This document shows positions 10,498 through 20,357 of a stretch of DNA of 64,000 nucleotides, in pieces. The notes below the pieces were generated by a model. It did no database searches and was not told the DNA's origin. It saw only the letters and a list, made by a program, of their open reading frames with translations. The position numbers and the translations under genes were made by a program. Source of the DNA: Paenibacillus alvei DSM 29 (lineage in GTDB: Bacteria; Bacillota; Bacilli; Paenibacillales; Paenibacillaceae); the NCBI RefSeq assembly GCF_000293805.1, contig NZ_AMBZ01000003.1, positions 186,001-250,000 on the forward strand, written 5' to 3'. Numbering within the stretch: position 1 is the stretch's first letter; each line of letters opens with the position of its first letter.

Positions 10498-12099
10498 ATG
10501 AAAAAAACAGGAGTACTTATCTTAGCGGCCGCAATAGGATTAGGTTTTAGCAGCAATGTACATATTCCGGTTGCTATTGCAGCCGAGTCGACTCCGACCA
10601 TCCTGCCGATCAATTTAGCTGTAGACGGGACGGTAACCGCAAGTGGTGAAAATGGGTCGCATGAAGGCAAGGAAAAAGCGTTCGATCAGTATATTTTTTC
10701 GAAGTGGTTAACATTCAATACTCCAGCATGGCTGCAATATGAATTCACGAGTGCCAAGATCGTTAACTCGTACTCCATTACAACCGCGGATGATGAGCCG
10801 GGGAGAGATCCAAAAAGCTGGGTGTTAAAAGGATCCAATGACGGGATTGTCTGGGATGATCTGGATACACAGCAGAATCAAAGCTTCACCTCCCGACATC
10901 AAACGAAAACCTATTCATTTGCCAATACGGCTGCTTACAAATTTGTAAAGTTTGATAACTTTGCTAATCAGTACGATGACGGCGGGATGCTGCAGTTGTC
11001 CGAAATTAAGCTATTCGGTGATGATGTGCAGACTTTCAGCACGATCAAGCCTACGGTTACTGCCAGCGGAGAAAATGCGCCAGACGATATCAAGTCGAAT
11101 CTGGTTGACGGATCAAGCAATACTAAGTGGCTAACTTGGAACAATACGGCATGGTTGCAGTTCGACTTTGGCGAACAGGTTATGATCGATGATTACGCGC
11201 TTACGTCGGCTAAATCGTACAACAATAGTCCCGATGCTGATCCGAGAAGCTGGGTACTGCAGGGATCCAATGATTCTACCAACTGGACGGATTTAGACAC
11301 GAAAAGCGATGAGAACTTCAAGCTTCGTCATCAACGTAAACATTACTTATTGAATAACAATACAAATGCCTATCAATACTATAGGCTCAACAATATCCAA
11401 AATCATAGCGGCTACGCTCTGCAAGTAAGCGAAGTTGAATTTTCGCGCACGAATGACATGTGGCATACCGAGAACCCGATCATCGAAGTTCAGAATCTTG
11501 CGGGCTACAGTTTATTCGATCAAGCGCTACCCAATGCCCAGCAAGAAATTTTGACGATCTTGCGTAAATTAAATGAAATTTTATACAAGAGTCCGGCAGA
11601 AATGCCGGTTAGAGTAAAGAAAATTCTAGTGGAAATCGTAGACACCCCTGGAGTTGCCTGGATGTCAGGAGACAATGAGTTAAAAACGCTAGGTATCAGT
11701 TCTCAGTATCTCGCAAGCTTCGCAGCTAATAATCCCAACAACTCATTACGAGATGAAATTATTGGAATCCTTTACCACGAATTGGGTCATGCTTATCAAT
11801 ATAGCGACTTTGATGTGGAAGCAGTAGCTGATAGCTTGCGTTACGAAACGGGTTATCATAATCGTTATGGTATCAGCCCAGGTGGAACTTGGTCTAGCAA
11901 TGGAACAGCGAACTTCATTCGCTGGATTGAAGATACGAAACATCGCGGGTTCATTCGTGCTTTAAATGCGGAAAGAATTCCTTATGGCATGAATGAGCAG
12001 CAAATTCAATTGTGGAAAGAAAGTCAATTTCAATCGATTACTGGCATAGACGTGAATACCCTATGGTCTCAATATCAACAATCACTTTCTAATCATTGA
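10498..12099 (+). CDS. Secreted protein: two F5/8C (discoidin) domains plus BSP-type metallopeptidase
   Basis: 533 residues with a signal peptide (residues 1-29, cut near AIAAES). Two discoidin-like galactose-binding domains follow (~35-175 and ~180-320), each with the SWVLKGSND or SWVLQGSND segment. The C-terminal ~190 residues look like the basic secretory protein (BSP) peptidase family, with zinc motif HELGH at 427-431 and downstream EAVADSLRY. Expected to be an extracellular zinc protease held to glycans by the discoidin domains. An AAAAGGAGAGG ribosome site precedes ATG 10498. It probably shares the transcript of the upstream esterase and thus the AGTAC operator. Confidence 0.8.
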   Translation: MKKTGVLILAAAIGLGFSSNVHIPVAIAAESTPTILPINLAVDGTVTASGENGSHEGKEKAFDQYIFSKWLTFNTPAWLQYEFTSAKIVNSYSITTADDEPGRDPKSWVLKGSNDGIVWDDLDTQQNQSFTSRHQTKTYSFANTAAYKFVKFDNFANQYDDGGMLQLSEIKLFGDDVQTFSTIKPTVTASGENAPDDIKSNLVDGSSNTKWLTWNNTAWLQFDFGEQVMIDDYALTSAKSYNNSPDADPRSWVLQGSNDSTNWTDLDTKSDENFKLRHQRKHYLLNNNTNAYQYYRLNNIQNHSGYALQVSEVEFSRTNDMWHTENPIIEVQNLAGYSLFDQALPNAQQEILTILRKLNEILYKSPAEMPVRVKKILVEIVDTPGVAWMSGDNELKTLGISSQYLASFAANNPNNSLRDEIIGILYHELGHAYQYSDFDVEAVADSLRYETGYHNRYGISPGGTWSSNGTANFIRWIEDTKHRGFIRALNAERIPYGMNEQQIQLWKESQFQSITGIDVNTLWSQYQQSLSNH

Positions 12100-12130
12100 T
12101 TGGGTATTTCAGTTGCAAAAGAGGTGATAG

Positions 12131-12170
12131 GCGGCCCTTACATGGAAAAGTAGGGGGCGCTTTTCTGTTT
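12131..12170 (+). terminator. Rho-independent terminator after BSP peptidase
   Basis: GCGGCCCTTAC at 12131-12141 pairs with GTAGGGGGCGC at 12150-12160 with one mismatch, then TTTTCTGTTT. The rest of 12171-12292 shows no gene. Confidence 0.65.
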
Positions 12171-12296
12171 ACATTACATTTCTTCCCCAATTTGAGTGAT
12201 CCAGCTCTCTCCATCTCCGGCTTAACCCATCTAACCCTTCATCTCAATGATGCTCAATAGTAGTCACCTCGGTTGCATGTTTCCTTACACGACAAA

Positions 12297-12362
12297 GGTC
12301 AAAATTTTACCCACACAAGGTCATAATCCATCCTTTGTTCTCCCTTGTCTGCCGCTTATGAT
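12297..12362 (+). promoter_or_regulatory. YesN-type promoter of sugar-transporter operon
   Basis: GGTCAAAATTTTACCC at 12297 and a second box GGTCATAATCC at 12319 (22 bases apart), with TATGAT at 12357-12362. Box 1 starts 60 bases before the -10. The same geometry recurs at six other promoters of this locus. The 81 bases 12293-12373 match 36995-37075 without gaps. Confidence 0.7.
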
Positions 12363-12398
12363 GAAGTCAACAAATTATAAGCTGAGGTGACATAAAAA

Positions 12399-13346
12399 GT
12401 GGAAGAGACAAAATCAAGTTATCAGCTTCCAAAACAGCAGGCGGAGAGCGGAGTGAAAAAATTTTGGTCGCCACGGAGAAAGGAAGCATTAGTTGGTTGG
12501 CTGTTTTTACTGCCTGAAATTGTGGGCATGTTGATGCTTAATGTATTTGCCCTTGGGTTTTCGTTGTATTTAAGTTTTACGGATTGGGATTTACTGTCTG
12601 GGGTATCAGGTATTAAATTTGCCGGTTTGCAAAACTACATTCATCTATTTCAAGACCCGACCATTTGGAAGGCATTATACAACAACTTAGTGTATACGGT
12701 GTTAACCGTTCCAATTCCGATTGCGATTGCGCTTGTGCTAGCGGTCGTTATTCATAGTAAAGTCTACTTTAAGGATTACTTTAAAGTCGTATTCTTCATA
12801 CCTTATATTTCTTCGATTATTGCTGTGGCAGCAGTGTGGAGCATTTTGTTCCACCCATCGCTAGGCCCAATCAATCAATTTCTAATGGATCTTGGTATAT
12901 CGAATCCTCCGAAATGGCTCGTTGATCCGAAAACATCACTCATCGCGGTCGCCATAATTAGTGCGTGGGCAGGGCTCGGTTATACGATTATTATTTATAT
13001 GGCGGGACTGTCCAATATTTCCGAAGAATTATATGAAGCGGCAGAAATTGATGGGGCGACAGGGTTGAAGAAGTTTTTCAATATCACGATTCCGCTGCTC
13101 CGTCCAACGACGTTCTTCTTGCTTATTACGATGCTAATTGGTTCATTTAAAGTGTTCGATATTATTTCGTACTTGACCGAAGGCGGACCTGATAATTCAT
13201 CAACGGTCATTGTATTCCGTATTTATCAAGAAGGCTTTGTCAACTACAATATGGGCTATGCATCTGCAATATCTTGGCTGTTATTTGCGATTATTGGTCT
13301 GATTACAGCGGCAACGTGGAAGATGCGTCAAGAAGAATCATTTTAA
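12399..13346 (+). CDS. CUT1 sugar ABC transporter, permease 1 (MalF/UgpA type)
   Basis: 315-residue inner-membrane permease for oligosaccharide import. Six hydrophobic segments are visible, and the ATPase-docking EAA loop reads EELYEAAEIDGATGLKKFF. GTG 12399 has a GAGGTGAC ribosome site; the ~30 residues before the first membrane segment are polar. First gene of the transporter operon, behind the YesN-type promoter. No ATPase gene lies in the window, so a shared MsmX-like ATPase elsewhere is likely, as known for many Bacillales CUT1 systems. Confidence 0.92.
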   Translation: MEETKSSYQLPKQQAESGVKKFWSPRRKEALVGWLFLLPEIVGMLMLNVFALGFSLYLSFTDWDLLSGVSGIKFAGLQNYIHLFQDPTIWKALYNNLVYTVLTVPIPIAIALVLAVVIHSKVYFKDYFKVVFFIPYISSIIAVAAVWSILFHPSLGPINQFLMDLGISNPPKWLVDPKTSLIAVAIISAWAGLGYTIIIYMAGLSNISEELYEAAEIDGATGLKKFFNITIPLLRPTTFFLLITMLIGSFKVFDIISYLTEGGPDNSSTVIVFRIYQEGFVNYNMGYASAISWLLFAIIGLITAATWKMRQEESF

Positions 13347-13360
13347 TAGAAAGGGAGAAT

Positions 13361-14200
13361 ATGATGCTAACCTTACGTAATAAGATTTCTAAAATTATCG
13401 CTACCGTGTTAATGGGAGCATTGTCCATATTTTTCATCTTTCCATTATTATGGATGGTATCGTCGGCGTTTAAATTTGAAAAAGATGTGATGCGCTTCCC
13501 GATTGAATGGATTCCATCCGCAACCAACTTTATCAATAACTTTAAGGCAGTATGGATGCAAAGGGTACCGTTTGGTCAAATTTATGTAAACTCTATTAAA
13601 GTGGCGATTATCGTTACTATACTTTCGCTACTTATATCAACGATGGCAGCTTATTCATTTACGAAACTACAATTTCGCGGCAGAAACCTCGTATTTGCCA
13701 TGCTGCTAGCCATGATGATTATTCCTGATCAAGCGACGCTCATTCCTCGCTTCATGCTGATTCGTTGGCTAGGACTATATGACACCCATGGAGCGCTAAT
13801 ATTGATGGGTATGTTTTCGATTTATTTTACATTTTTGTTGCGTCAATTTATGGCCGGAGTGAGTGATGATATTTTGGAAGCTGCTAAAATTGATGGTGCA
13901 GGGCACCTGCGTTCCTTCACTTCAATTATGCTTCCGCTCTGTCAACCTGTGATAGCGACGGTGGCGATTATTAAGTTCATCTGGTCGTGGAATGATTACC
14001 AAAATCCGTTAATCTTCTTGCAAACGAAATCATTGTATACCGTTCCGCTAGGCATGACATTGTTTAGGGATGATTATACGACCAACGATGCGATTATGAT
14101 GATGGCGTCAGTGTCGGCGATTATTCCTCTGCTGATTGTGTTTATTGTTTTGCAGAAACAAGTTATCAGTGGGATTGCTCTTGGTGGTGTGAAGGGGTAA
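13361..14200 (+). CDS. CUT1 sugar ABC transporter, permease 2 (MalG/UgpE type)
   Basis: 279-residue partner permease. Six membrane segments and the EAA loop DDILEAAKIDGAGHLRSF are visible, and it ends with the usual SGIALGGVKG tail. I chose ATG 13361, preceded by AAAGGGAGAA, rather than the upstream frame extension that overlaps permease 1. It forms the translocation channel with permease 1, 14 bases upstream, and works with the lipoprotein encoded downstream. Confidence 0.92.
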   Translation: MMLTLRNKISKIIATVLMGALSIFFIFPLLWMVSSAFKFEKDVMRFPIEWIPSATNFINNFKAVWMQRVPFGQIYVNSIKVAIIVTILSLLISTMAAYSFTKLQFRGRNLVFAMLLAMMIIPDQATLIPRFMLIRWLGLYDTHGALILMGMFSIYFTFLLRQFMAGVSDDILEAAKIDGAGHLRSFTSIMLPLCQPVIATVAIIKFIWSWNDYQNPLIFLQTKSLYTVPLGMTLFRDDYTTNDAIMMMASVSAIIPLLIVFIVLQKQVISGIALGGVKG

Positions 14201-14256
14201 GCAAATCAGACTCGTGGTAAATCCGTAGGCATCTTTTAGTTTAGAGTCTTCAAAGA

Positions 14257-14321
14257 GGTCAAAATCGTTATCGTACAAGCACAAAATTATACACGCAAGC
14301 AAGTATTAAACGATATATACT
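14257..14321 (+). promoter_or_regulatory. YesN-type promoter of solute-binding protein gene
   Basis: GGTCAAAATCGTTATC at 14257, weaker second copy GCACAAAAT at 14279 (22 bases on), TATACT at 14316-14321; box-to--10 distance 59. This suggests extra transcription of the binding protein apart from the permeases. Confidence 0.55.
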
Positions 14322-14388
14322 GTCTGTAAGCGCTAACAATGGCCTTGATTAAAACAATTCTATCATTCATTTTAGGGGGAAGTTGCAC

Positions 14389-15759
14389 ATGGCAAGTAAA
14401 AGTAAACGTTATTTTCTTCTGTCAACATGTCTACTGCTAGCACTAATGATGTTTACAAGCGCTTGTGGAAACAAAGCTGACGAATCCGCACAATCGAACG
14501 GTACGGAGAAGAAGGAAGTGACCCTTAAGTACTATAACTGGGATAATGAGGCTCAACAAGAGGGGACAGACGCAATGCTGCGTGAGTTTGAAGCAGCTAA
14601 CCCCGGTATTAAAGTGGAGCATGTCGTGCTCGTTCCAGGTAATTCATTGGAGATGTTGAAGAAATTAGACTTCCTTATTTCCTCAGGGGATGAAGTTGAC
14701 GTCGTTCAATTACCAAGTACATCAGCGGTCGTTGAAAGAGCAGTTCGCAGTGCATTTACGCCACTCAATGAATTTTATGATAAAGAAGGTTTAAAAGCGG
14801 AAGATGAGTATTATGTAAATCCGCAAGTAGACGGCAAATATTACGGGATGCCATATACATCAGGTTATACCTATGTAATGCTCAATAAGAATGCGTTGGA
14901 TGAAGCGGGACTGCCTGTTCCTAAATTCGGCTGGACATGGGATGACTATCGTGACTATGCGAAGAAGCTAACAAAAGGCGAAGGCGTAGACAAACGATAT
15001 GGAACCTACTTCCATACATGGGAGTTGTATATGAATGCCCCAGCGCAAACGGTAATGAAAGATCCGTTCCGTTATGACGATGGCAGTACAATTCTGTCTG
15101 ACCCAACCTATCCATATTTCTTCCAACTGCGCAAAGATATGGAGAGTGTTGATAAGTCAGCGAAACCATATGCGGATGTGCTAGCATCTAAGCTTAATTA
15201 TCGCAGTGAATTTTTCGGCGGTAGTGCAGCGATGATCATGTCAGGCAGTTTCACGATTCCGGATCCAGGTAATCTTGAGCAGTACCCACATGATTTTGTG
15301 ACTGCTTTCGCGCCAGTTCCTTTGCCTCCAAAGAATGCTTTGCCTAAAGATTATGAGGGCGGTAAATACTTTGTTGGCAGTTCACAATTAGCAATGGGTG
15401 CAACTACAAAGCACAAGGAAGAGTCATATAAGCTGATGCGCTTTATGTCTACAGCAGATTCAACCAATAGACAAGAGTTTTCCGGCTGGAAGAAAGCTGA
15501 TCAAACAGCACTATTGGAGCGCATGATCGGCAAAAACAAGGACAAGTACGATGTAGAGTCGTTAAAGTACACACTGTTTGGCGACGATATTAAGTATTTG
15601 GATGCTTCCAAGGTGCTTACCATTTCGAGTGCAGATTTAACAAAAGTTATCGACGATGGCTTTAGCAAATTTATGCTTAGCAACGAGCCAATTGACAAAG
15701 TACAAGCATGGATGGTTGACGAAGCAACGAAGATTATTAATGAGAAAGAGAAGAAGTAA
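14389..15759 (+). CDS. Sugar ABC transporter substrate-binding lipoprotein
   Basis: 456-residue extracellular solute-binding protein of family 1. A lipoprotein signal ends in the lipobox FTSAC, with the acylated Cys near residue 25. The mature part begins VTLKYYNWDNEAQQEGTDAM, typical of CUT1 oligosaccharide receptors. ATG 14389 follows AGGGGGAAG; the TTG two codons earlier was not used. It captures the glycan fragment and hands it to the two permeases encoded upstream. The ligand cannot be read from sequence; the neighbours suggest an oligosaccharide with unsaturated uronate and fucose. Confidence 0.93.
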   Translation: MASKSKRYFLLSTCLLLALMMFTSACGNKADESAQSNGTEKKEVTLKYYNWDNEAQQEGTDAMLREFEAANPGIKVEHVVLVPGNSLEMLKKLDFLISSGDEVDVVQLPSTSAVVERAVRSAFTPLNEFYDKEGLKAEDEYYVNPQVDGKYYGMPYTSGYTYVMLNKNALDEAGLPVPKFGWTWDDYRDYAKKLTKGEGVDKRYGTYFHTWELYMNAPAQTVMKDPFRYDDGSTILSDPTYPYFFQLRKDMESVDKSAKPYADVLASKLNYRSEFFGGSAAMIMSGSFTIPDPGNLEQYPHDFVTAFAPVPLPPKNALPKDYEGGKYFVGSSQLAMGATTKHKEESYKLMRFMSTADSTNRQEFSGWKKADQTALLERMIGKNKDKYDVESLKYTLFGDDIKYLDASKVLTISSADLTKVIDDGFSKFMLSNEPIDKVQAWMVDEATKIINEKEKK

Positions 15760-15799
15760 CGATTAGGAAGTAACATAATAAATAGAAATCCGCTGAAAC

Positions 15800-15862
15800 A
15801 AGGCGTCTCTATATTCCATGCTATATAAAGCGTAAATAGTGGGGAAAGGGACGCCTTTTCTG
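15800..15862 (+). terminator. Terminator of transporter operon
   Basis: AAGGCGTCTC at 15800-15809 pairs with GGGACGCCTT at 15848-15857, with an inner TATAT-rich hairpin, followed by TTTTCTG. It lies between the binding-protein gene and the lyase gene. The lyase has no GGTCAAAAT box of its own, so partial read-through may matter. Confidence 0.65.
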
Positions 15863-15891
15863 TATGGTGCTCAGAGAAAGGGTGAAGAGTG

Positions 15892-18800
15892 ATGAAAAGA
15901 ATACTAAGTTTGTTATTAGTAGTTACGATTGTTGTCACATTCTTGCCTGTTAGCACAGGTATAGCGATGTCATCACATGTTGATAATTTATTTCCAAATG
16001 GTGATTTCGAATCAACAGTAGCGCCGAGCGGTACTTGGACTCAATATACGGATACGAACCCTGCACCTGTTAATTGGGACACTTGGATTCCTGTAGGTTC
16101 TGGTAAACCAACTGGCAGGACAGTAAGTGTAACGGTCGCTACCTATGATTCTTATAGTGGTCAGCAGTCGATGCTGATTGATGCTTCCGGCACAAGCCGT
16201 GTATCCATTAATGCTAAGGCACCCGTTGAGTCTGGGAAATCGTACCGTTTGCAAGTGTGGTATAAAACCGAAAATATTGCAGGCGGCAACGGTGCTTATT
16301 TTCGTACTTCTGTGCTGAATGCTTCAAATACAAAATTAATCGATGGACCTACTTCAACGAAGGTGTATGGTACGAACGATTGGACGATGCAACAGGTTTT
16401 TATAACGGTGCCAGCCGGTGGTGCCAAATTTTTTGTTGAATTGTTTTTAGAAAATTGCACCGGCAAAGTGTGGTTTGATAACATTCGGCTGGAGGAATAT
16501 GACGGCATTACGGGGTTAACGCTTGAACCGACGGCAACGACGATGACGGTTGGAGATGTGAAACCGCTTACATTAACCGTCACTCCAAATAACCTGCCAT
16601 CTCCCAAAGTAATATGGAGTACTAGCGATGAGAACGTAGCTACTGTTGATCAAGATGGCAATGTAACAGCAGTTGCAGCGGGTGTCGCAACAATCACTGT
16701 TGCAACAGATGACCAGATGTTAAAGGCACAAAGTACCATTGGTGTAGACTCCACAGAAACAGCAGCTGCCTACAACCAATTGCGTGAACGCTGGAAGCAG
16801 AAGTTAGTAGGAGTTGTAGACGATAACCTCGCTTCTGATCCCGCTATTCTAGCATTAGTAGCAGAGATGGACAATAGCGTATCCAATGCCGCTCAGACGG
16901 GGTATCTTGATACGCTTAGTGCTAATGATGGCAGCCGCAGATACTTATGGTCAGATCTTGTCGATAACGCTGACACGAAGGTACAGCATGCTAACAACAT
17001 CGTTAGCGAGTTTACTCGTATCAAAATAATGGCAAACGCTTACAATACAAAGAATTCCAATTATTACCATAATTCGCAGTTGCGGGATGCCATTATAGGT
17101 GCCTTGGATTGGATGTACGCTAAGCGTTATAATGAGCGTTTATCCTACAGTAGCGCCAGCAGCTGGTGGGGATTTGAAATCGGTGCACCGCAACTGTTAA
17201 ATGATTGTTTGATCCTTATGTATGATGAGTTGAATGATCAGCAAATAGGCAATTTTATGCGGACAATTGATAAATATTGTCCTAACCCAACAATGCGGGT
17301 GCAAAATAGCTCCGTGATCGAGACTGGCGGCAATTTGCTGGACAAAGCGCTTGTCGTAACATTGCGCGGCGTAATTGGTAAAAATAGCGCTAAAATTACG
17401 CAAGGACGGGATTCGATTGGTTCCGAATTCACCTATGTCACGAAAGGTGATGGTGTTTACGAAGATGGCTCACTGGTGCAGCATGCGAATATCGCTTACA
17501 CTGCTGGTTATGGTGCAGTTTGGCTCAGCCGCACGGCGGACATCACTTATTTGCTCAACACTTCACCATGGCCTGTGACTGACCCGCGTGTGGCTAACAT
17601 TTACAAGTGGGTAAGTGATACATTCGAACCGGTTATTTACAAAGGGCTGTACATGGATATGGTTAACGGGCGGGGGATCTCCAGAAGAGATTCGGGTACG
17701 GCTCGCAGTACGATTGTAGCCTTAGCAAGTTTAGCAGAGGGTGCACCGCCACAGATTAGTGCTACTATTCGCAGTATGGTTAAGGAATGGGTGAGCAAGG
17801 ATACAACCTTTGATGATTATTATAAAGGCTTGCCAATTTATAGTGTGATGTTGCTGAAGAAAGTGATGAATGATGATACCGTTGCACCTCGCGGTGAGCT
17901 GTCGCGCAGTTATATGTTCAACGGAATGGCCCGTGTTGCGCATCATCGTCCGAACTACGCTTTTGGGCTAAGCATGTTCTCAGACCGCATTTCTGCCTTT
18001 GAAATGGGCAATAAAGAAAATGTGAAAGGTTGGGATACCGGTCTTGGCATGACCTATATCTATAACGAAGACTTATTGCAATATCGCGATGGATTTTGGG
18101 CAACGGTTAATAGTTTCCGCTTGCCAGGCACGACGACAGACGGTTCTGGCGAAGGAAAGATGCCGGGCGAATGGGCGTACTATTACAATACGAAAAGTCA
18201 TGTTGGCGGTGCAACACTAGATCATTTATATAGCGCAAGCGGCATGGATTTCTCATTGACGAAAGTAACGGGCAGTGATTTAAGTGGTAAGAAATCATGG
18301 TTTATGTTCGATGATGAAATTGTAGCCCTTGGTACGGATATTCGTAAAACATCAGCCGCTACAAAAACGGTAGAAACGATTGTTGATAATCGCAAGTTGA
18401 ATAGCAGCGGTGATAACGCCTTTGTGATTAACGGTGTACAGGTGCCTGCAGCATTGGATTATGCAGCAGATATTAACGATGTAAACTGGGCGCACTTGGC
18501 GGGCAATGGTGCAGGTTCTGGTGCGGATATGGGCTATTATTTCCCAACTGCACCCACACTCCATGTCGTACGCGAGGCGAGAACAGGCTCTTGGTATGAT
18601 ATTAACAACGGTCAATCGCAAGATAAGTTGACGCGCAACTATGCCAGCATTGCCTTTGATCATGGGAATAATCCACAAGCAGCTAGTTACGAATATGTGT
18701 TGCTTCCGGGTAAGACAACGGCACAAACACAAGCTTATAGTGAACAACCGACAGTTGAAGTGCTGAGCAATACATCAACCGTACAGGCTGTTAGCAATAA

Positions 18801-20262
18801 GCCGCTTGGCATCACCGCGGCGAACTTCTGGAGTGCGGATACTGTGGGAAGCATCCATGTTAAATCCGCTGCTGCTGTCATCATGAAAGAAGACAGCGGT
18901 GAAATGACAATTGCGATATCCGATCCAACGCAAAAGCAGAACACAGTGACGATTGAAGTCCATCAACCGAACTTGACATTGCTAACTGCAGATACGGGGA
19001 TGAAAGTTACACCGATACAGGATGGAGTCAGCATTGAAGTCAACACTTCGGGATCGCTTGGCAAGACGTACACGGCAACATTTGATCTCGGAAAGAGCTA
19101 CACCGTAACGGCGGAAGGGGCAACAGCAGATAAACAGACTGCGAAGAAAGGTGAGACCGTAACGGTAACTCTGGATACACCTGTGGGTAAATCGTTCGAC
19201 AAGTGGATCGTTACGCCAACAAGCTTGACGTTAACCCAAGATTCAACAAACACCAACATGTATGCGTTCATCATGCCAGATGAAGCAGTTAAAGTAACAG
19301 CAACGTACAAAGATACTACACCGGTAGACAATACCTCGCCTACATGGCCGACGGGTGCACAATTATTAGCTTCAAGTGTTGGTAAAACGAGTCTATTGCT
19401 TTCATGGACAGCAGCAACGGATGATACGGGTGTAATAAGCTATAAGATTTACAAGGATGGTATAGAATACATTCAATTACCAGATACTATCACGAGCTAT
19501 ATAGTCAGTGGTCTTTCACCAAACAAGAGTTATATCTTTGAGGTTAAAGCAGGCGATGCAACTGAAAAATGGAGCGATGGTCTGCGTGTAACGGTAAGGA
19601 CTGAAGCTGACTCTTCGGGTGGCGGATCGACGCCATCACCGGGCCCGACAACACCAATACCGGATCCAACACCAACACCTGAACCAACTGATCCAATAGA
19701 ACCTACTGATCCAGAAACTCCTAAAGTAGATTTGTCTGATATCGCAGATCATTGGGCTAAGGCTTCCATTGAAAAATCAGTTGAACTTGGTTTTGTAAGT
19801 GGCTATGAGGATGGAACCTTCAGGCCGAATAGGTCGATCACTCGCGGTGAGATTTCAGCCATGTTAGCTAGAGCGCTGAAATTGGAGAAAGTGAATACAG
19901 CATTTGGTTTTGCGGATCAAAGTCAAACTCCAGTATGGGCACAGCCATTCATTCAAGCACTTGCTAAAGCGGGATATATTTCAGGCTATGAAAATGGTAC
20001 ATTCCGTGCGAATAAAGAAATCACCAGAAGTGAGCTCGTTGTTATGATTGTTCGTGCACGGGGTCTTGAAGTACATCCAAATGCAACTCTGACGTTTACA
20101 GATGCAGATCAAGTGCCAGCATGGGCTAAGCCTTATGTAGCAACTGCAGAAGAAGCAGGCCTGATTAAAGGATATGGAGATGGTAAATTCAATCCTAATG
20201 CTTCTACAACCAGAGCTGAAGCAGTTACTTTGATTCTAGGCATGTTAAATGATTTGAAATAA
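15892..20262 (+). CDS. Secreted, SLH-anchored polysaccharide lyase family 8
   Basis: About 1456 residues, and the only surface-located glycan-cleaving enzyme of the locus. In order: signal peptide, carbohydrate-binding-like module (~30-200), Big2-type Ig domain (~204-285), PL8 alpha/alpha toroid (~290-640) with WWGFEIGAPQLLND, the PL8 beta-sandwich domains (~670-1060), a repeat-like domain, fibronectin III (~1145-1240), a Pro/Thr linker and three SLH domains (~1283-1456). Expected catalytic residues are visible: Asn in ETGGN (~481), His ~531, Tyr ~540 and Arg in GRGISRR. PL8 enzymes cleave hyaluronan, chondroitin or xanthan by elimination, leaving unsaturated uronates, which fits the GH88 and Kdu genes downstream. 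Which polymer cannot be decided. GTG 15889 is also possible as start. Confidence 0.92.
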   Translation: MKRILSLLLVVTIVVTFLPVSTGIAMSSHVDNLFPNGDFESTVAPSGTWTQYTDTNPAPVNWDTWIPVGSGKPTGRTVSVTVATYDSYSGQQSMLIDASGTSRVSINAKAPVESGKSYRLQVWYKTENIAGGNGAYFRTSVLNASNTKLIDGPTSTKVYGTNDWTMQQVFITVPAGGAKFFVELFLENCTGKVWFDNIRLEEYDGITGLTLEPTATTMTVGDVKPLTLTVTPNNLPSPKVIWSTSDENVATVDQDGNVTAVAAGVATITVATDDQMLKAQSTIGVDSTETAAAYNQLRERWKQKLVGVVDDNLASDPAILALVAEMDNSVSNAAQTGYLDTLSANDGSRRYLWSDLVDNADTKVQHANNIVSEFTRIKIMANAYNTKNSNYYHNSQLRDAIIGALDWMYAKRYNERLSYSSASSWWGFEIGAPQLLNDCLILMYDELNDQQIGNFMRTIDKYCPNPTMRVQNSSVIETGGNLLDKALVVTLRGVIGKNSAKITQGRDSIGSEFTYVTKGDGVYEDGSLVQHANIAYTAGYGAVWLSRTADITYLLNTSPWPVTDPRVANIYKWVSDTFEPVIYKGLYMDMVNGRGISRRDSGTARSTIVALASLAEGAPPQISATIRSMVKEWVSKDTTFDDYYKGLPIYSVMLLKKVMNDDTVAPRGELSRSYMFNGMARVAHHRPNYAFGLSMFSDRISAFEMGNKENVKGWDTGLGMTYIYNEDLLQYRDGFWATVNSFRLPGTTTDGSGEGKMPGEWAYYYNTKSHVGGATLDHLYSASGMDFSLTKVTGSDLSGKKSWFMFDDEIVALGTDIRKTSAATKTVETIVDNRKLNSSGDNAFVINGVQVPAALDYAADINDVNWAHLAGNGAGSGADMGYYFPTAPTLHVVREARTGSWYDINNGQSQDKLTRNYASIAFDHGNNPQAASYEYVLLPGKTTAQTQAYSEQPTVEVLSNTSTVQAVSNKPLGITAANFWSADTVGSIHVKSAAAVIMKEDSGEMTIAISDPTQKQNTVTIEVHQPNLTLLTADTGMKVTPIQDGVSIEVNTSGSLGKTYTATFDLGKSYTVTAEGATADKQTAKKGETVTVTLDTPVGKSFDKWIVTPTSLTLTQDSTNTNMYAFIMPDEAVKVTATYKDTTPVDNTSPTWPTGAQLLASSVGKTSLLLSWTAATDDTGVISYKIYKDGIEYIQLPDTITSYIVSGLSPNKSYIFEVKAGDATEKWSDGLRVTVRTEADSSGGGSTPSPGPTTPIPDPTPTPEPTDPIEPTDPETPKVDLSDIADHWAKASIEKSVELGFVSGYEDGTFRPNRSITRGEISAMLARALKLEKVNTAFGFADQSQTPVWAQPFIQALAKAGYISGYENGTFRANKEITRSELVVMIVRARGLEVHPNATLTFTDADQVPAWAKPYVATAEEAGLIKGYGDGKFNPNASTTRAEAVTLILGMLNDLK

Positions 20263-20357
20263 GAGATGCTGACTTTTGTAGGTAAGTACTAGATGATCAT
20301 CACCATAAACAAGTTGCTTCCAATGAAGAGTTAGTAAAGGTTAAAAGAAACAAAAAA

